A stretch of 64,000 nucleotides of DNA, taken from contig CAJXPX010000003.1 of NCBI GenBank assembly GCA_913058335.1, forward strand, positions 62,001 to 126,000. Reading direction: 5' to 3'. The translations under genes and the position numbers were made by a program. The notes beneath the pieces were generated by a model that saw nothing but the letters and a program-made list of their open reading frames with translations, ran no database searches and was not told the DNA's origin. Shown here in pieces: positions 9,844 to 19,044 of the stretch (position 1 is its first letter; every line of letters starts with the position of its first letter). Source of the stretch: an uncultured Hyphomonadaceae bacterium. Lineage in GTDB: Bacteria > Pseudomonadota > Alphaproteobacteria > Caulobacterales > Maricaulaceae.

Positions 9844-9894
9844 GTTTCAAACTTGGTCAGTCCGTGTTTGACGCGAGATGACGAAAAAGCGTCC

Positions 9895-10890
9895 TTACTC
9901 CCGGTTTGGGCGCTCTATTGTTAATTCCGTGGGCGAGATCACATTCTCGCCCATAAAGGCGTAATACCGCTCGACCTCATATCCCGCCTCTTTCAGGTCT
10001 GCGATGAGGCTTTCTTCGCCCAGCAGATGTGCCGTACCGACCGCCACGACAGATATTCCGCTCCCCTCCAAATGACGGATGAGGGTTTTCGCCCATTTCT
10101 CATTTCTATCCACCAAAACAGACCGGTACATTTCTCCGGCGTCCGCTTTGAGCGGGTCGATCATTTGCTGCGTCAGAAAATCGGTCTGCCCCACGGACCA
10201 ACCTTGTGCCAAGCGCTTTAATTGCCGCCCCAAATCACTAAAATCTTCCATCGTTTCTGTCAGCACTTCGAGCTGTAAGCCCACCGGTAAATCCGCTGTG
10301 GCGCGAATTTGGTCCTCGACGCTTTCCAGATAAATAATATTTTTTTGTTGACGTTTGGCGAGGGATTTAAGGGCTTCATCCGCAGACAAATCTGCCGAAA
10401 GGCCCGCATTTTCAGCGGCGGTAAAGGTCAGATATTCACTCGCCAGCCAAGGCTTCATGGCGTCCAGACTTGCCAGCGGGATGTTTCCATTATTGGCCAC
10501 GGCGTCCAAAAGTTTAAGTTGGTAATTATCCAGCCCATCAGCCAGACGCAGCCCGTCTTTGCGAAACCCCAGCTGCGCGCTCAAAACGGTCGCGTCTATG
10601 CGCGCCTTTTCTGATGTATCCACTTCAAAGTATACTGTTCCCGCCTGTTGCAGAATATCGCGCAAATCATCCTTCAGCCAATTTAAGTCTTCCGGCAAAA
10701 GGTGAATCGTCCCGAACAGATAAAGCTCGCTGTCATGGTCGCTGACTTTCCAGATTGCCGGGCCGTCATTTCGCGCGCGGGCGTTAGCCACGCGGTCGTC
10801 AACGGAAACAGTCGGGCCGGAGCCGCCGTCACACGCCGTTAGAAAAAAGAGCGCCGCAGCCGCAGAGATAAGGAATAAATATCTGAACAT
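9895..10890 (-). CDS. TraB/GumN family lipoprotein
   Basis: 331 residues with a lipoprotein signal (lipobox LTAC, MFRYLFLISAAAALFFLTAC). The family hallmarks are visible: AIWKVSDHDSELYLFGTIHL, with the GxxH motif of the Tiki/TraB fold near residue 63, and a second conserved block VVAVGTAHLLGEESLIADL near the C-terminus. Members are proposed metal-dependent proteases or related hydrolases, but function in bacteria is mostly untested. It is convergent with btuB and followed on the other side by tRNA-Arg. Confidence 0.88.
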   Translation of the reverse strand: MFRYLFLISAAAALFFLTACDGGSGPTVSVDDRVANARARNDGPAIWKVSDHDSELYLFGTIHLLPEDLNWLKDDLRDILQQAGTVYFEVDTSEKARIDATVLSAQLGFRKDGLRLADGLDNYQLKLLDAVANNGNIPLASLDAMKPWLASEYLTFTAAENAGLSADLSADEALKSLAKRQQKNIIYLESVEDQIRATADLPVGLQLEVLTETMEDFSDLGRQLKRLAQGWSVGQTDFLTQQMIDPLKADAGEMYRSVLVDRNEKWAKTLIRHLEGSGISVVAVGTAHLLGEESLIADLKEAGYEVERYYAFMGENVISPTELTIERPNRE

Positions 10891-10992
10891 GATTGCGGTC
10901 TACTCCAGGCCAAAGCAGATGAAAACCATCATTGCGCAGCCGCGAGACTTCCCCTAAAAGACGGGTCTTGCTGTCAAAAGCAAATTTTGGAA

Positions 10993-11069
10993 GCACCTAT
11001 AGCTCAGCTGGATAGAGCGCTGCCCTCCGAAGGCAGAGGTCGCACGTTCGAATCGTGCTAGGTGCGCCA
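10993..11069 (+). tRNA. tRNA-Arg (anticodon CCG)
   Basis: 77 bases with a GCACCTA/TAGGTGC acceptor stem, D-arm AGCTCAGCTGGATAGAGC, anticodon stem-loop CTGCC-CTCCGAA-GGCAG (anticodon CCG, reading CGG), T-arm CGCACGTTCGAATCGTGC, and an encoded CCA at 11067-11069. Confidence 0.97.
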
Positions 11070-11087
11070 TTCTCCCTCTTTCAGAGC

Positions 11088-12404
11088 TTATTCTTCTTCT
11101 TTTTGCACCAGACCGGTATTCAAATCCGGCGCGTTTGCGTTTGTAAATTCCGGCTCGGGGCGTTTTGCCGCGCCGTCGCCTTGATAGGTGATGCGGTAAA
11201 TAATGCCGTTTTCGTCATCTGAGAGATACATTGCGCCGTCGGGGCCTTGAGCCAGACCTGCAAGGCGGCCCATCTGTCCCCAGCCCGTCGGGCTTTGCTC
11301 ATCCTGCATCAGGAAACCGGTCACAAAAGGTTTCATCCCAACGGGTTGGCCATTTTCGAAATCCACCCGGAGCACTTCGTAACCTGAAGGCGGCATACGG
11401 TTCCAAGAGCCGCGCAGCGCGATAAAGGCATCACCTTTATATTCTGCCGGCAGCGCGTTTCGGGCGTCAAAGGCAAGCTGCATGGGCGCGGAATGCGGCG
11501 TATGAAGCCCGATCGGCTCTTCACTTCCAGCGGCATAATCGGAAAAGCTTTCATCGGGCGGCGTGTCTTGAGGGTTAAAACGTGACAGGGCGTAAACATA
11601 AGGCCAGCCATATCGACTGCCCTCGGTCAAAAGGTTAAATTCTTCATGTTGTTCATTATCACCGAGCCAATCAATCCCGTGGTCAAAACCATAGGCGGCG
11701 CCCGTGGTCGGCTCAAACCCATACCCAATCGTGTTTCTTAGGCCTGACGCGAAAATGCGGCGGTCTGTGCCGTCCGGATTTAAAGAGACTATCGTTGCAC
11801 TTTCATCATCCGTCTCGCCGCAGGCATTACAGGTCGAACCAACGGAAACATAAAGTCTTTCATCCGGTCCCATCACGACCATCCGATTAGGGTGTTGTCC
11901 ACCGTCCGGAAAGTCTGTAGCAATTATTTCTAATTCTCCGAGCGTTCCATCTTCGAGACGCGGGGCGCGGTAGAGATCATTCACGGTCATTAAATAGACC
12001 GTGTCACCGACAATCTCTATTCCGTGCATCTGATCTTTTTGAGCCACGACGCGGCGCATATCTGCCGCCCCATCCCCTGTTGTGTCCTGCAACATCAAGA
12101 CATCCCCTTGCTTACGGCGGGTAATATAAAGCGTGCCGTCATCGGCCACGCGCATCATTCGAGCATTCTGCAAATCCCGCGCGTAAATATTTATATCAAA
12201 ACCTTGCGGCAGAGCGAGCCGCGCCATGCGTTCTGCGCTCCATTCCAATGGGACCGGCTTGAGGACATGCCCCACTACTTCTACGCCCTGTCGGCCGCGA
12301 TCTTCCTCGGCGGACGGCTTGCTGCTGCCGGCGCCGGCTTGGGCAAAAGCCACAGTGGGTAACATTACGGCGGCTAGGGCGAGTAAGGTAGAGGAATGAC
12401 GCAT
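11088..12404 (-). CDS. Soluble glucose/sorbosone dehydrogenase-type quinoprotein
   Basis: 438 residues from the ATG at 12404, which has GGAG upstream and opens a clean signal peptide (MRHSSTLLALAAVMLPTVAFAQ); an ATG 42 bases upstream is in frame but less convincing. The mature chain is a GSDH-type beta-propeller: LPQGFDINIYARDLQNARMM, MHGIEIVGDTVYLMTVNDLY, VSVGSTCNACGETDDESA, GLRNTIGYGFEP, WNRMPPSGYEVLRVDFENG. Members oxidise sugars or sorbosone with PQQ in the periplasm, though many are uncharacterised. The CNAC pair could form a disulfide or metal site. It is divergent from the radical SAM gene; no pqq genes are seen. Confidence 0.85.
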   Translation of the reverse strand: MRHSSTLLALAAVMLPTVAFAQAGAGSSKPSAEEDRGRQGVEVVGHVLKPVPLEWSAERMARLALPQGFDINIYARDLQNARMMRVADDGTLYITRRKQGDVLMLQDTTGDGAADMRRVVAQKDQMHGIEIVGDTVYLMTVNDLYRAPRLEDGTLGELEIIATDFPDGGQHPNRMVVMGPDERLYVSVGSTCNACGETDDESATIVSLNPDGTDRRIFASGLRNTIGYGFEPTTGAAYGFDHGIDWLGDNEQHEEFNLLTEGSRYGWPYVYALSRFNPQDTPPDESFSDYAAGSEEPIGLHTPHSAPMQLAFDARNALPAEYKGDAFIALRGSWNRMPPSGYEVLRVDFENGQPVGMKPFVTGFLMQDEQSPTGWGQMGRLAGLAQGPDGAMYLSDDENGIIYRITYQGDGAAKRPEPEFTNANAPDLNTGLVQKEEE

Positions 12405-12562
12405 GTAACAAGTCTCCGATAATAGATGCTTTCTAATCGAACTCACATCGCGGCATGGGGTTCCCTAATAATGAAGGGCGGGTTTGATGAATTTTCCTCC
12501 CCTAAAAACCTTCACAGAGTTTTCAGTGTGACACCGGAAAATTGTCGCGTTAGAGCCGACAT

Positions 12563-13504
12563 ATGACTGCTTTAATAGACCCCGCGAAATTTAAAAATCC
12601 AGATGTAACCGCCAAGGGCGAGTCCCGCGCGCGCGTGACGTTCCACAATCTTGAAACGCTCTGGTTTAATACCGGGTCGCTTTGCAATATCGAATGCAAG
12701 AATTGCTATATTCTAAGCAGCCCGACGGCCGATCATTTTGTATATTTAACGCCAAAGGATATGGCCCCCTATCTGGAGGAAGTTGACCAGATAGCGAAGG
12801 GGCCGATTGAGATCGCTTTTACAGGCGGCGAGCCCTATATGAACCCCGATATATTACGCCTTTCGGAAATGGCGCTTGAGCGCGGGCATAGCCTTCTCAT
12901 TCTGACGAATGCCATGAAACCACTCATGCGGCCCCGACTTCAAAAAGGCGTGATTGACTTAAATAATCGCTTTCCAGAAAAAATGACTTTGCGCGTTAGT
13001 CTCGATCATTTCTCGGAAAGCGGTCATGACGCCGAGCGCGGCGCGGGGAGTTTCGCCGCCGCCCTGGCAGGTATGAACTGGTTGAGTGAGAGCGGAGTCA
13101 CGCTCAATATCGCCGGACGGGCAATGTTTTCCGAAGACGAAGCTACGGCCCGGGCGGGTTACAGCGACTTGATTGCTGAATATGGCTGGGACATGGACGC
13201 GATGAACCCCTCGCAATTAATTCTTTTCCCGGAAATGGACGAGACGGCGGATGTGCCGGAAATAACAACAGAGTGCTGGGGCCTTTTAGATGTCAGTCCA
13301 AACGCCATGATGTGCTCCAGCTCCCGCATGGTGGTGAAGCGCAAAGGGGAGGCCCTCCCCTGCGTCCTCGCTTGCACTTTGCTCTGGAATGATGATCAAT
13401 TCGAAACCGGAAAAACCCTGGCCGAGAGCCTAGCACCCGTCGCCCTGAACCACCCGCACTGCGCCAAATTCTGCGTCCTCGGCGGGGCGAGCTGCTCGGC
13501 GTGA
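12563..13504 (+). CDS. Radical SAM protein with C-terminal cysteine cluster
   Basis: 313 residues. The 4Fe-4S/SAM motif is CNIECKNC (Cys41, Cys45, Cys48), followed by the glycine-rich IAFTGGEPYMNPDIL. The C-terminal 70 residues hold further cysteines (MMCSSSRM, LPCVLACTLLW, HCAKFCVLGGASCSA), suggesting a SPASM-like auxiliary cluster, as in enzymes that modify peptides or activate sulfatases. No precursor peptide or sulfatase gene is adjacent, so the substrate is unknown. It ends almost abutting the convergent dcd gene (stop to stop 18 bases). Confidence 0.85.
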   Translation: MTALIDPAKFKNPDVTAKGESRARVTFHNLETLWFNTGSLCNIECKNCYILSSPTADHFVYLTPKDMAPYLEEVDQIAKGPIEIAFTGGEPYMNPDILRLSEMALERGHSLLILTNAMKPLMRPRLQKGVIDLNNRFPEKMTLRVSLDHFSESGHDAERGAGSFAAALAGMNWLSESGVTLNIAGRAMFSEDEATARAGYSDLIAEYGWDMDAMNPSQLILFPEMDETADVPEITTECWGLLDVSPNAMMCSSSRMVVKRKGEALPCVLACTLLWNDDQFETGKTLAESLAPVALNHPHCAKFCVLGGASCSA

Positions 13505-13522
13505 GTCTTTAGAACACGGCTT

Positions 13523-14566
13523 TCAAAGAGCAAAATGTTTGGATAAACGCAAACCTTGGGATTGATAATGCGAGCCTTCTCCGCCGTAAAGGCCGGCGGG
13601 TTTTTCGCTGAGCGGTTCAAAGACGAGCTTGGCGACGGATTGGCCATGACGCAGCAGGAACGGCACGTCCCGCCCGCGTACCTCCAGCACGGCCCGGCTA
13701 CCCTGCCCGCCTGCTTCATCCAGTCCGAAACCGGGGTCGAAAAAGCCGGCATAATGCGCGCGAAATTCCCCAATTTCCGGCGCGATCGGCGCCATTTCGG
13801 CAGCCTGATCCTGCGGGATAGACACGGCCTCCTGACTGGCGAGAATGTAAAACTCTTCGGGGTCAAGCACAAGCTGCCCATCCGGCGCGGTGAGCGGTTC
13901 CCAATAATCGCGGGCGTTGTGGCCGGCAATATCGCGCAGATCAACAAGCCCTGAATGGCGGCGCGCGCGCCAGCCGACAATCCCGCTTTCATCCACGCCT
14001 TTCAAATCGATGCTGACTGTTTCTGTATTGAGAACCTGCGGCTCTCCGGAGCGAAAACGAAGCTGCACCAAACGGTCGCCCGGCCGCACTAAGATGGGGA
14101 AAGTGCGCGGCGCCACTTCGACATAGAGCGGTCCGTGATAGCCGCTCGGCACGGCGTCAAACCGCGTCGCCCCGTCGCAAATCACACGGGTAAAGACATC
14201 CAACCGTCCGGTCGAGCTTTTCGGGTTGGCCGCGGCGCTTAAATCTTTCGGCAGGGCCAAAGCCTCTTTTAAAGGTATTAGGTAAACACACCCTGTCTCC
14301 AAGACCGCCCCATTGGACATATCAATGGAATGCAGGCACAATGCGCCAAGCGTATCCTCTATCGTTTCGCCATTACCCGGCAGATAACTCGCCCGCATCC
14401 GATACGCGGTCGTGCCGAGCTGTAAATCCAGGCTGGCGGGCTGAACCAGAGGCGGCAAATCACTCTCCCCGCCCCCTTCGCGCCCCTGTGCCGACGCGGT
14501 TTGCGTGATGACTCCGTCATCTATCAGACCTTTAATGGCCTGTTGTGGAAGAATGCCCTTTTGCAT
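13523..14566 (-). CDS. dcd: 2'-deoxycytidine 5'-triphosphate deaminase, long alphaproteobacterial form
   Basis: 347 residues, about twice the usual 190-residue Dcd. The N-terminal half has VQPASLDLQLGTTAYRM and PKSSTGRLDVFTRVI, the dUTPase-fold nucleotide-binding motif; the C-terminal half repeats the fold in diverged form (LILDPEEFYILASQEAVSIP-like, HYAGFFDPGFG, LEVRGRDVPFLLRHGQ). This corresponds to the long DCD family of alphaproteobacteria, in which two tandem dUTPase-like domains are joined. It should deaminate dCTP to dUTP for thymidylate synthesis. Confidence 0.88.
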   Translation of the reverse strand: MQKGILPQQAIKGLIDDGVITQTASAQGREGGGESDLPPLVQPASLDLQLGTTAYRMRASYLPGNGETIEDTLGALCLHSIDMSNGAVLETGCVYLIPLKEALALPKDLSAAANPKSSTGRLDVFTRVICDGATRFDAVPSGYHGPLYVEVAPRTFPILVRPGDRLVQLRFRSGEPQVLNTETVSIDLKGVDESGIVGWRARRHSGLVDLRDIAGHNARDYWEPLTAPDGQLVLDPEEFYILASQEAVSIPQDQAAEMAPIAPEIGEFRAHYAGFFDPGFGLDEAGGQGSRAVLEVRGRDVPFLLRHGQSVAKLVFEPLSEKPAGLYGGEGSHYQSQGLRLSKHFAL

Positions 14567-14734
14567 GGATTTGAGGTAGCACGCTATTCGCGTCTGACAA
14601 GAAAAGACTGTAAATTTTTGGGGGATAGTGGGTAAATCCCTTGCGAGTCACGAAGACAGACCGCATTGTCAGGTTAGAGAGAGACGTCACGGACCGATAA
14701 AGGTTCCGGGCGTAAAATGAGAGGAGTGGGGGGT

Positions 14735-15190
14735 ATGGCAAGAATAGATTCGGCCTTTTCGAGTAGCATTAAAGTGGACGAGACGGTGGCGTCTCCCATG
14801 TTTGAACAACGCACCAAGGACGTCATTGTCCGCGTCGAACCTGAATTTCTTGCCGAACAATCCTCCGTCTCCGACTCCCGTTTTATCTGGGCCTATACCG
14901 TCGAAATCGACAATCAAGGCGAGAAAGACCTGCAAGTGACCGGACGGTTCTGGCAAATCGCAGATAGCCGCGGTCAGGTCCAGGAAGTGCGCGGCGCAGG
15001 CGTCGTCGGGGAACAACCCACCATCAAATCCGGCGAAATCTTCCGCTACACAAGCGGCGCGCCTTTAACAGCGCCCTCCGGCATGATGCTCGGCACCTAC
15101 CGCGTCGAATCACCGGACGGCGAGAGCTACGACATCGAAATCCCGGCTTTCGTCCTGGACAGCCCGCATGAGGGCCTCGGCGCGAATTAA
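14735..15190 (+). CDS. apaG: ApaG domain protein
   Basis: 151 residues from ATG 14735, chosen because GAGGAG lies 8 bases before it and alignment with ApaG begins nearby; the ATG at 14717 is in frame. The fibronectin-III-like ApaG/DUF525 fold is clear: FIWAYTVEIDNQGEKDLQVT, FWQIADSRGQVQEVRGAGVV, GEQPTIKSGEIFRYTSGAPL, and MMLGTYRVESPDGESYDIEI. It is named for cobalt/magnesium phenotypes in enterobacteria, but the biochemical role is unsettled. The N-terminal 20 residues are longer than usual. Confidence 0.93.
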   Translation: MARIDSAFSSSIKVDETVASPMFEQRTKDVIVRVEPEFLAEQSSVSDSRFIWAYTVEIDNQGEKDLQVTGRFWQIADSRGQVQEVRGAGVVGEQPTIKSGEIFRYTSGAPLTAPSGMMLGTYRVESPDGESYDIEIPAFVLDSPHEGLGAN

Positions 15191-15653
15191 GAGCTGAGGT
15201 TTTATCGACGCGATAAACCTTATCTGAGGGTCTGATTTTGAGCAATTTTTAAGCGCTCGCCAATGTTGGAAATTAGGCCGTTTCCGGCATTTTTTTATAA
15301 CCGCCGTGGCGGTGCTGGCTGCCCTCGAATACATAAATTATTATTATCATCGCCAATTGCAGTATTTTGACAATGAGACCGATTTGAAACGTGGGTTCTC
15401 GGGCAGAGGGTTTTGGCTGTCACAGATGCAGCGCAACTTAGAACAAATAGCTCGGCGCGAAGGGTGTAGGCCTAGCTAAACGACATTCCACATTAAGTCC
15501 GTTTCGCTCCGAAGGCGATAAAATCATGCCGGTGACTCGCCCTAAGCGGATTTCACTCCGCCCTTGTCGTCGGCCTAAATAAATGCCTAGCTATGCCTTA
15601 GGGCCTGTCAGCAATTTCGGACCCTGCCCCGCATCGCAATGTGAGTATGAGGA
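15191..15653. other. 460-base gap with a weak hairpin and one unassigned open frame
   Basis: Just after apaG, 15197-15220 forms a hairpin (AGGTTTTATCG/CGATAAACCT, one bulged T), not followed by a strong U-run. An open frame without ATG runs from about 15227 to the stop at 15479; from GTG 15306 it would give 57 residues with a short hydrophobic start, then LKRGFSGRGFWLSQMQRNLE. No ribosome-binding site supports it. I see no tRNA, repeat or clear promoter in the rest, which must include the leader of the BCCT gene (GAGG just before its ATG). Confidence 0.5.
15306..15479 (+). CDS. Possible small membrane ORF or gene remnant (very uncertain)
   Basis: 57 codons from a GTG start: a hydrophobic stretch (AVLAALEYINYYY) then a basic, glutamine-rich tail ending ARREGCRPS. 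The open frame extends upstream to 15227 without a start codon, which would suit a decayed C-terminal fragment. No ribosome-binding site is evident and I recognise no family. It is recorded because the composition is more protein-like than the rest of the gap. Confidence 0.15.
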   Translation: MAVLAALEYINYYYHRQLQYFDNETDLKRGFSGRGFWLSQMQRNLEQIARREGCRPS

Positions 15654-17204
15654 ATGAGAGATAGGTCAATTCGCCGAACGGTCTTCTGGGCGCCGCTGAG
15701 CCTGTTTGTTCTGCTTGTCATAACCAGCCTGATTAGTCCGGACGCATTTCTGGCGGTCGCCACCCGACTCAATGACTGGGTGTTAGAGATATTTTCCAAC
15801 GCGTTTACTTTTGCTGCTTTCGCTTTTGTTCTGACCTGCCTCTGGGCGGCGGTCTCGCCGCTGGGAAAAGTCAAGATTGGCGGAAAAAACGCGACGCCCT
15901 TATTATCGCGGTGGAACTGGATGGCGATAACTCTGACAACCACGATTGCGATTGGTATTTTATTCTGGGCGACCGCCGAACCTATCTATCACCTTTATAA
16001 TCCGGGCGGCCTGCCCATTGAACCGAACACACCGGAGGCCGCGCGATTTTCAATGGTGTCGCTTTATATGCATTGGTCTTTTACGCCCTATGCCATTTAT
16101 ACAGTGCCGAGCCTGACCTTTGCGATTTGTTATTATAACCTCAAAACACCATTTTCATTATCCGCTCCGATCTCTGCCTTAACAGGGCGGCCCGCCCCCA
16201 AATTAGGGGCAGATGCAATTGATTGTCTCGCTTTATTGGCACTCCTATTCGGATTATCCGCCAGTTTGGGAGCAGGAATACTGACAATATCGGGCGGCAT
16301 AGACCGCCTCACCTCTTTGGTAAGCGGCCCCGTCATGACAGGCTGTGTCGCCTTGGCGATTGTCGGTGCGTTTTTCCTCTCCTCCGCCAGCGGTCTTCAT
16401 AGAGGCATCCGGGTATTATCCGACATCAATACGAAAATGTTTCTCCTCCTGATGTTATTTGCGCTGATTGCCGGTCCCACTTGGGAAATTCTAAGTCTCG
16501 GCGGGCAATCTTTTACGCAATATATTAAAGAGTTCGTGCCCCGTTCCCTGACGCTCGCCCCTTTCGATAATGAGCCTTGGCTAAAAAGTTGGACCGTGTT
16601 TAATTTCGCCAACTGGATGGCATGGGCGCCACTTGCCGCCTTGTTTTTAGGAAAGATCTCACGCGGTTATACAGTCCGGGAATATATTCTGGTCAATCTC
16701 GTCTTGCCGGCTTTTTTCTCTATTGTCTGGATGACGATTTTTGGCGGGTTGGCGCTCAACATAGAGCTCGGCTCACCCAGTTTTTTAAAAAATATATTAG
16801 ATACACTTGGCCCGGAACGGATTTTATATGGCGTTCTGGATTATCTCCCCTTTGCCACGGCCTTAGCCGTATTTGTTGTCGCCATTTCATTTTTGTCTTA
16901 TGTTACCGCAGCGGATTCCAGCCTTGACGTGATATCCAACCTGACGACGAAAGACGGAGAGGCGACAGACAGAGCCGCTCCAGCAGATGAAACAGCCAAG
17001 CCCCGTAAAACAGATTTGGCGCTCAAACTCGTCTGGGCATTAGTGGTCGGGTTTGCGGCTTGGATAATGACCACCTTATCAGGCATTGAAGGCGTGAAGA
17101 TGCTCTCAAACCTCGGGGGGCTTCCCGCTCTCTTCATTCTGATTATGTTTAACATCACTCTGATTATTTTAGGTACGGTGAAATTGAAAGAGGTGACAAT
17201 TTAA
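15654..17204 (+). CDS. BCCT-family transporter (betaine/carnitine/choline type)
   Basis: 516 residues with about 12 membrane helices. The family signature in helix 8 region appears as FNFANWMAWAPLAALFLGKI followed by SRGYTVREYI, equivalent to the W-W-W-P-F..ISRGRT block of BetP and CaiT, and the first segment ATAEPIYHLYNPG matches the substrate-path motif. It probably imports a quaternary ammonium compound or a related osmolyte coupled to Na+ or H+. There is no long C-terminal osmosensor extension. The GMC oxidoreductase/aldehyde dehydrogenase pair lies 8 kb away, so a choline pathway link is only speculative. Confidence 0.9.
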   Translation: MRDRSIRRTVFWAPLSLFVLLVITSLISPDAFLAVATRLNDWVLEIFSNAFTFAAFAFVLTCLWAAVSPLGKVKIGGKNATPLLSRWNWMAITLTTTIAIGILFWATAEPIYHLYNPGGLPIEPNTPEAARFSMVSLYMHWSFTPYAIYTVPSLTFAICYYNLKTPFSLSAPISALTGRPAPKLGADAIDCLALLALLFGLSASLGAGILTISGGIDRLTSLVSGPVMTGCVALAIVGAFFLSSASGLHRGIRVLSDINTKMFLLLMLFALIAGPTWEILSLGGQSFTQYIKEFVPRSLTLAPFDNEPWLKSWTVFNFANWMAWAPLAALFLGKISRGYTVREYILVNLVLPAFFSIVWMTIFGGLALNIELGSPSFLKNILDTLGPERILYGVLDYLPFATALAVFVVAISFLSYVTAADSSLDVISNLTTKDGEATDRAAPADETAKPRKTDLALKLVWALVVGFAAWIMTTLSGIEGVKMLSNLGGLPALFILIMFNITLIILGTVKLKEVTI

Positions 17205-17324
17205 GAGATGGGGACATCCTTTACTCCCGCTTTGCGGCGCATCGTTCGGATAGTTTAAGCTGCGTTCGGATGGTATATGCCCTTTTCGGTTTTCCCTCAC
17301 CCTGAAAGCGTTTAAAGCCCCTTT

Positions 17325-18497
17325 ATGAGCACAACTTTACTCCAGAACGCCGAACCGGGCCTGACAAAGACGCCCCCTGCGCCTGCGCGCCCGTCCCTTG
17401 TGGGTTTGGGCCGTAAAGAAATTGCGGCGCATTTGGAGGAATTTGGGATTGAACCGAAAAAAATCCGGATGCGAACCAAGCAAATCTTCCACTGGATTTA
17501 TAATTACGGCGTGATGGATTGGGATCAAATGACCAATATCGCCAAGCCTCTGCGCGCGAAATTGGCTGAAGCCTTTACGCTTGAGCGCCCTGAAATTGTC
17601 GAGCGCCTGATTTCCAAAGACGGCACCCGCAAATATCTTATCCGCATGGCGCCAGGGATTGAAGTCGAGAGCGTGTTTATTCCGGATGTGTCAAAAACCG
17701 GCGCACTCTGTGTGTCCAGTCAAGTCGGCTGCACACTGACCTGTAAATTCTGCCATACGGGAACGCAGCGTCTCGTCCGTAATCTGACACCGCGAGAGAT
17801 TGTTCTTCAGGTTATTATTGCGCGCGATGATCTCGGCGAATGGCCGACAACGCAGGAAAACCGCCGCCTGACCAATATCGTCTTTATGGGCATGGGCGAG
17901 CCGCTTTATAATACAAACGCCGTGGGTGATTCTCTTGATATTATTTGCGATCCCGAAGGTTTGGGCATTGGCCGCCGCCGCATTACCGTTTCGACGTCCG
18001 GCGTAGTCCCGGATATTGGCCCAATGGGGGAACGAACCTCCGCCATGCTCGCCATTTCGCTTCATGCCGCGAATGATGACCTTCGCTCTCAAATTATGCC
18101 AATTAACAAGAAATATCCGCTGGCTGAATTAATGCAAGCGTGCCGCGACTATCCCGGTCTCTCTAATTCCAAACGGATCACTTTTGAATATGTTATGCTT
18201 AAGGGCGTCAATGACAGCCCTAAACACGCCAAGGAATTGATTAAGTTGCTTCGCGGCATTCCCGCAAAAGTAAACCTCATTCCCTTCAATCCTTGGCCGG
18301 GGTCTGATTATGAGTGCTCGGATTGGGACACGATTGAAACTTTTGCCGATATGGTCAATCGAGCAGGCTATGCCAGCCCAATACGAACGCCGCGTGGGCG
18401 CGACATCTTTGCGGCCTGCGGACAGCTTAAGTCGGAATCCGAGAAAAAACGCGCTAGCCAAATCCGCGCTGAAAGCAAGGCCGCAGAAACCGCCTAA
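17325..18497 (+). CDS. rlmN: Dual-specificity RNA methyltransferase RlmN (23S rRNA A2503, tRNA A37)
   Basis: 390 residues. Radical SAM cluster motif CTLTCKFC (Cys136, Cys140, Cys143) preceded by CVSSQVG, then [38 protein letters not shown] and the C-terminal AACGQL containing the methyl-carrying cysteine. It adds a methyl group to C2 of A2503 in 23S rRNA and A37 of certain tRNAs through a methylated-cysteine intermediate. The N-terminal 30 residues are a Pro-rich extension before [14 protein letters not shown]. Confidence 0.97.
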   Translation: MSTTLLQNAEPGLTKTPPAPARPSLVGLGRKEIAAHLEEFGIEPKKIRMRTKQIFHWIYNYGVMDWDQMTNIAKPLRAKLAEAFTLERPEIVERLISKDGTRKYLIRMAPGIEVESVFIPDVSKTGALCVSSQVGCTLTCKFCHTGTQRLVRNLTPREIVLQVIIARDDLGEWPTTQENRRLTNIVFMGMGEPLYNTNAVGDSLDIICDPEGLGIGRRRITVSTSGVVPDIGPMGERTSAMLAISLHAANDDLRSQIMPINKKYPLAELMQACRDYPGLSNSKRITFEYVMLKGVNDSPKHAKELIKLLRGIPAKVNLIPFNPWPGSDYECSDWDTIETFADMVNRAGYASPIRTPRGRDIFAACGQLKSESEKKRASQIRAESKAAETA

Positions 18498-18625
18498 AAC
18501 GTCTAGACTTAATTAAATCCATGTCACTCTTTCAGGTTTGGCTTGCCTTCCAAGCCATATTTAAGCCATGGTGCTGAGGTTGATATGGGGCTCGACAAGC
18601 GGAAAACACGAAGAAGGGGATCCGT

Positions 18626-19039
18626 ATGCGTCCTGCGCTCGACAGTCTTGCCAATGGCCTGCCATATTTAATATTCTATCTCTTGGTGGTGACCGCGATT
18701 TTTATCATCGGTTTGGTGATTTATACAAAACTCACACCGCATAAAGAGTTAGAACTCGTCCAGCAGGGCAATATGGCCGCCGCTATTCATTTCAGCTCCC
18801 TCATCCTCAGCCTGACTATTCCCCTTGCTGCCTGCCTTATTAAACGCTTCAGCCTGTTTGATGTCGCCATTTGGGGCACGACGAGTATGTTTCTGCAATT
18901 ATTTCTCTTCCGCCTCACCGACGCTATTTTCAAAGGAATGCCGCAACGCATAACGAATAATGAATCCGCCCCGGCGCTGGTTCTGGCCTCGTTCAAGCTT
19001 GCCGGCTCAATCCTTCTTGCCTTCGCCATTGCGGGATAG
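18626..19039 (+). CDS. DUF350 (YjfL-type) inner-membrane protein
   Basis: 137 residues with four membrane helices arranged as in DUF350: LPYLIFYLLVVTAIFIIGLV, then the conserved block ELELVQQGNMAAAIHFSSLI, ending with FKLAGSILLAFAIAG. The function is unknown; the conserved polar residues inside the membrane suggest a small transporter or sensor. It opens a tightly packed four-gene operon (5 bases to the protease gene). GGGGATCC precedes the ATG at 18626. Confidence 0.85.
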   Translation: MRPALDSLANGLPYLIFYLLVVTAIFIIGLVIYTKLTPHKELELVQQGNMAAAIHFSSLILSLTIPLAACLIKRFSLFDVAIWGTTSMFLQLFLFRLTDAIFKGMPQRITNNESAPALVLASFKLAGSILLAFAIAG

Positions 19040-19044
19040 GGCTT

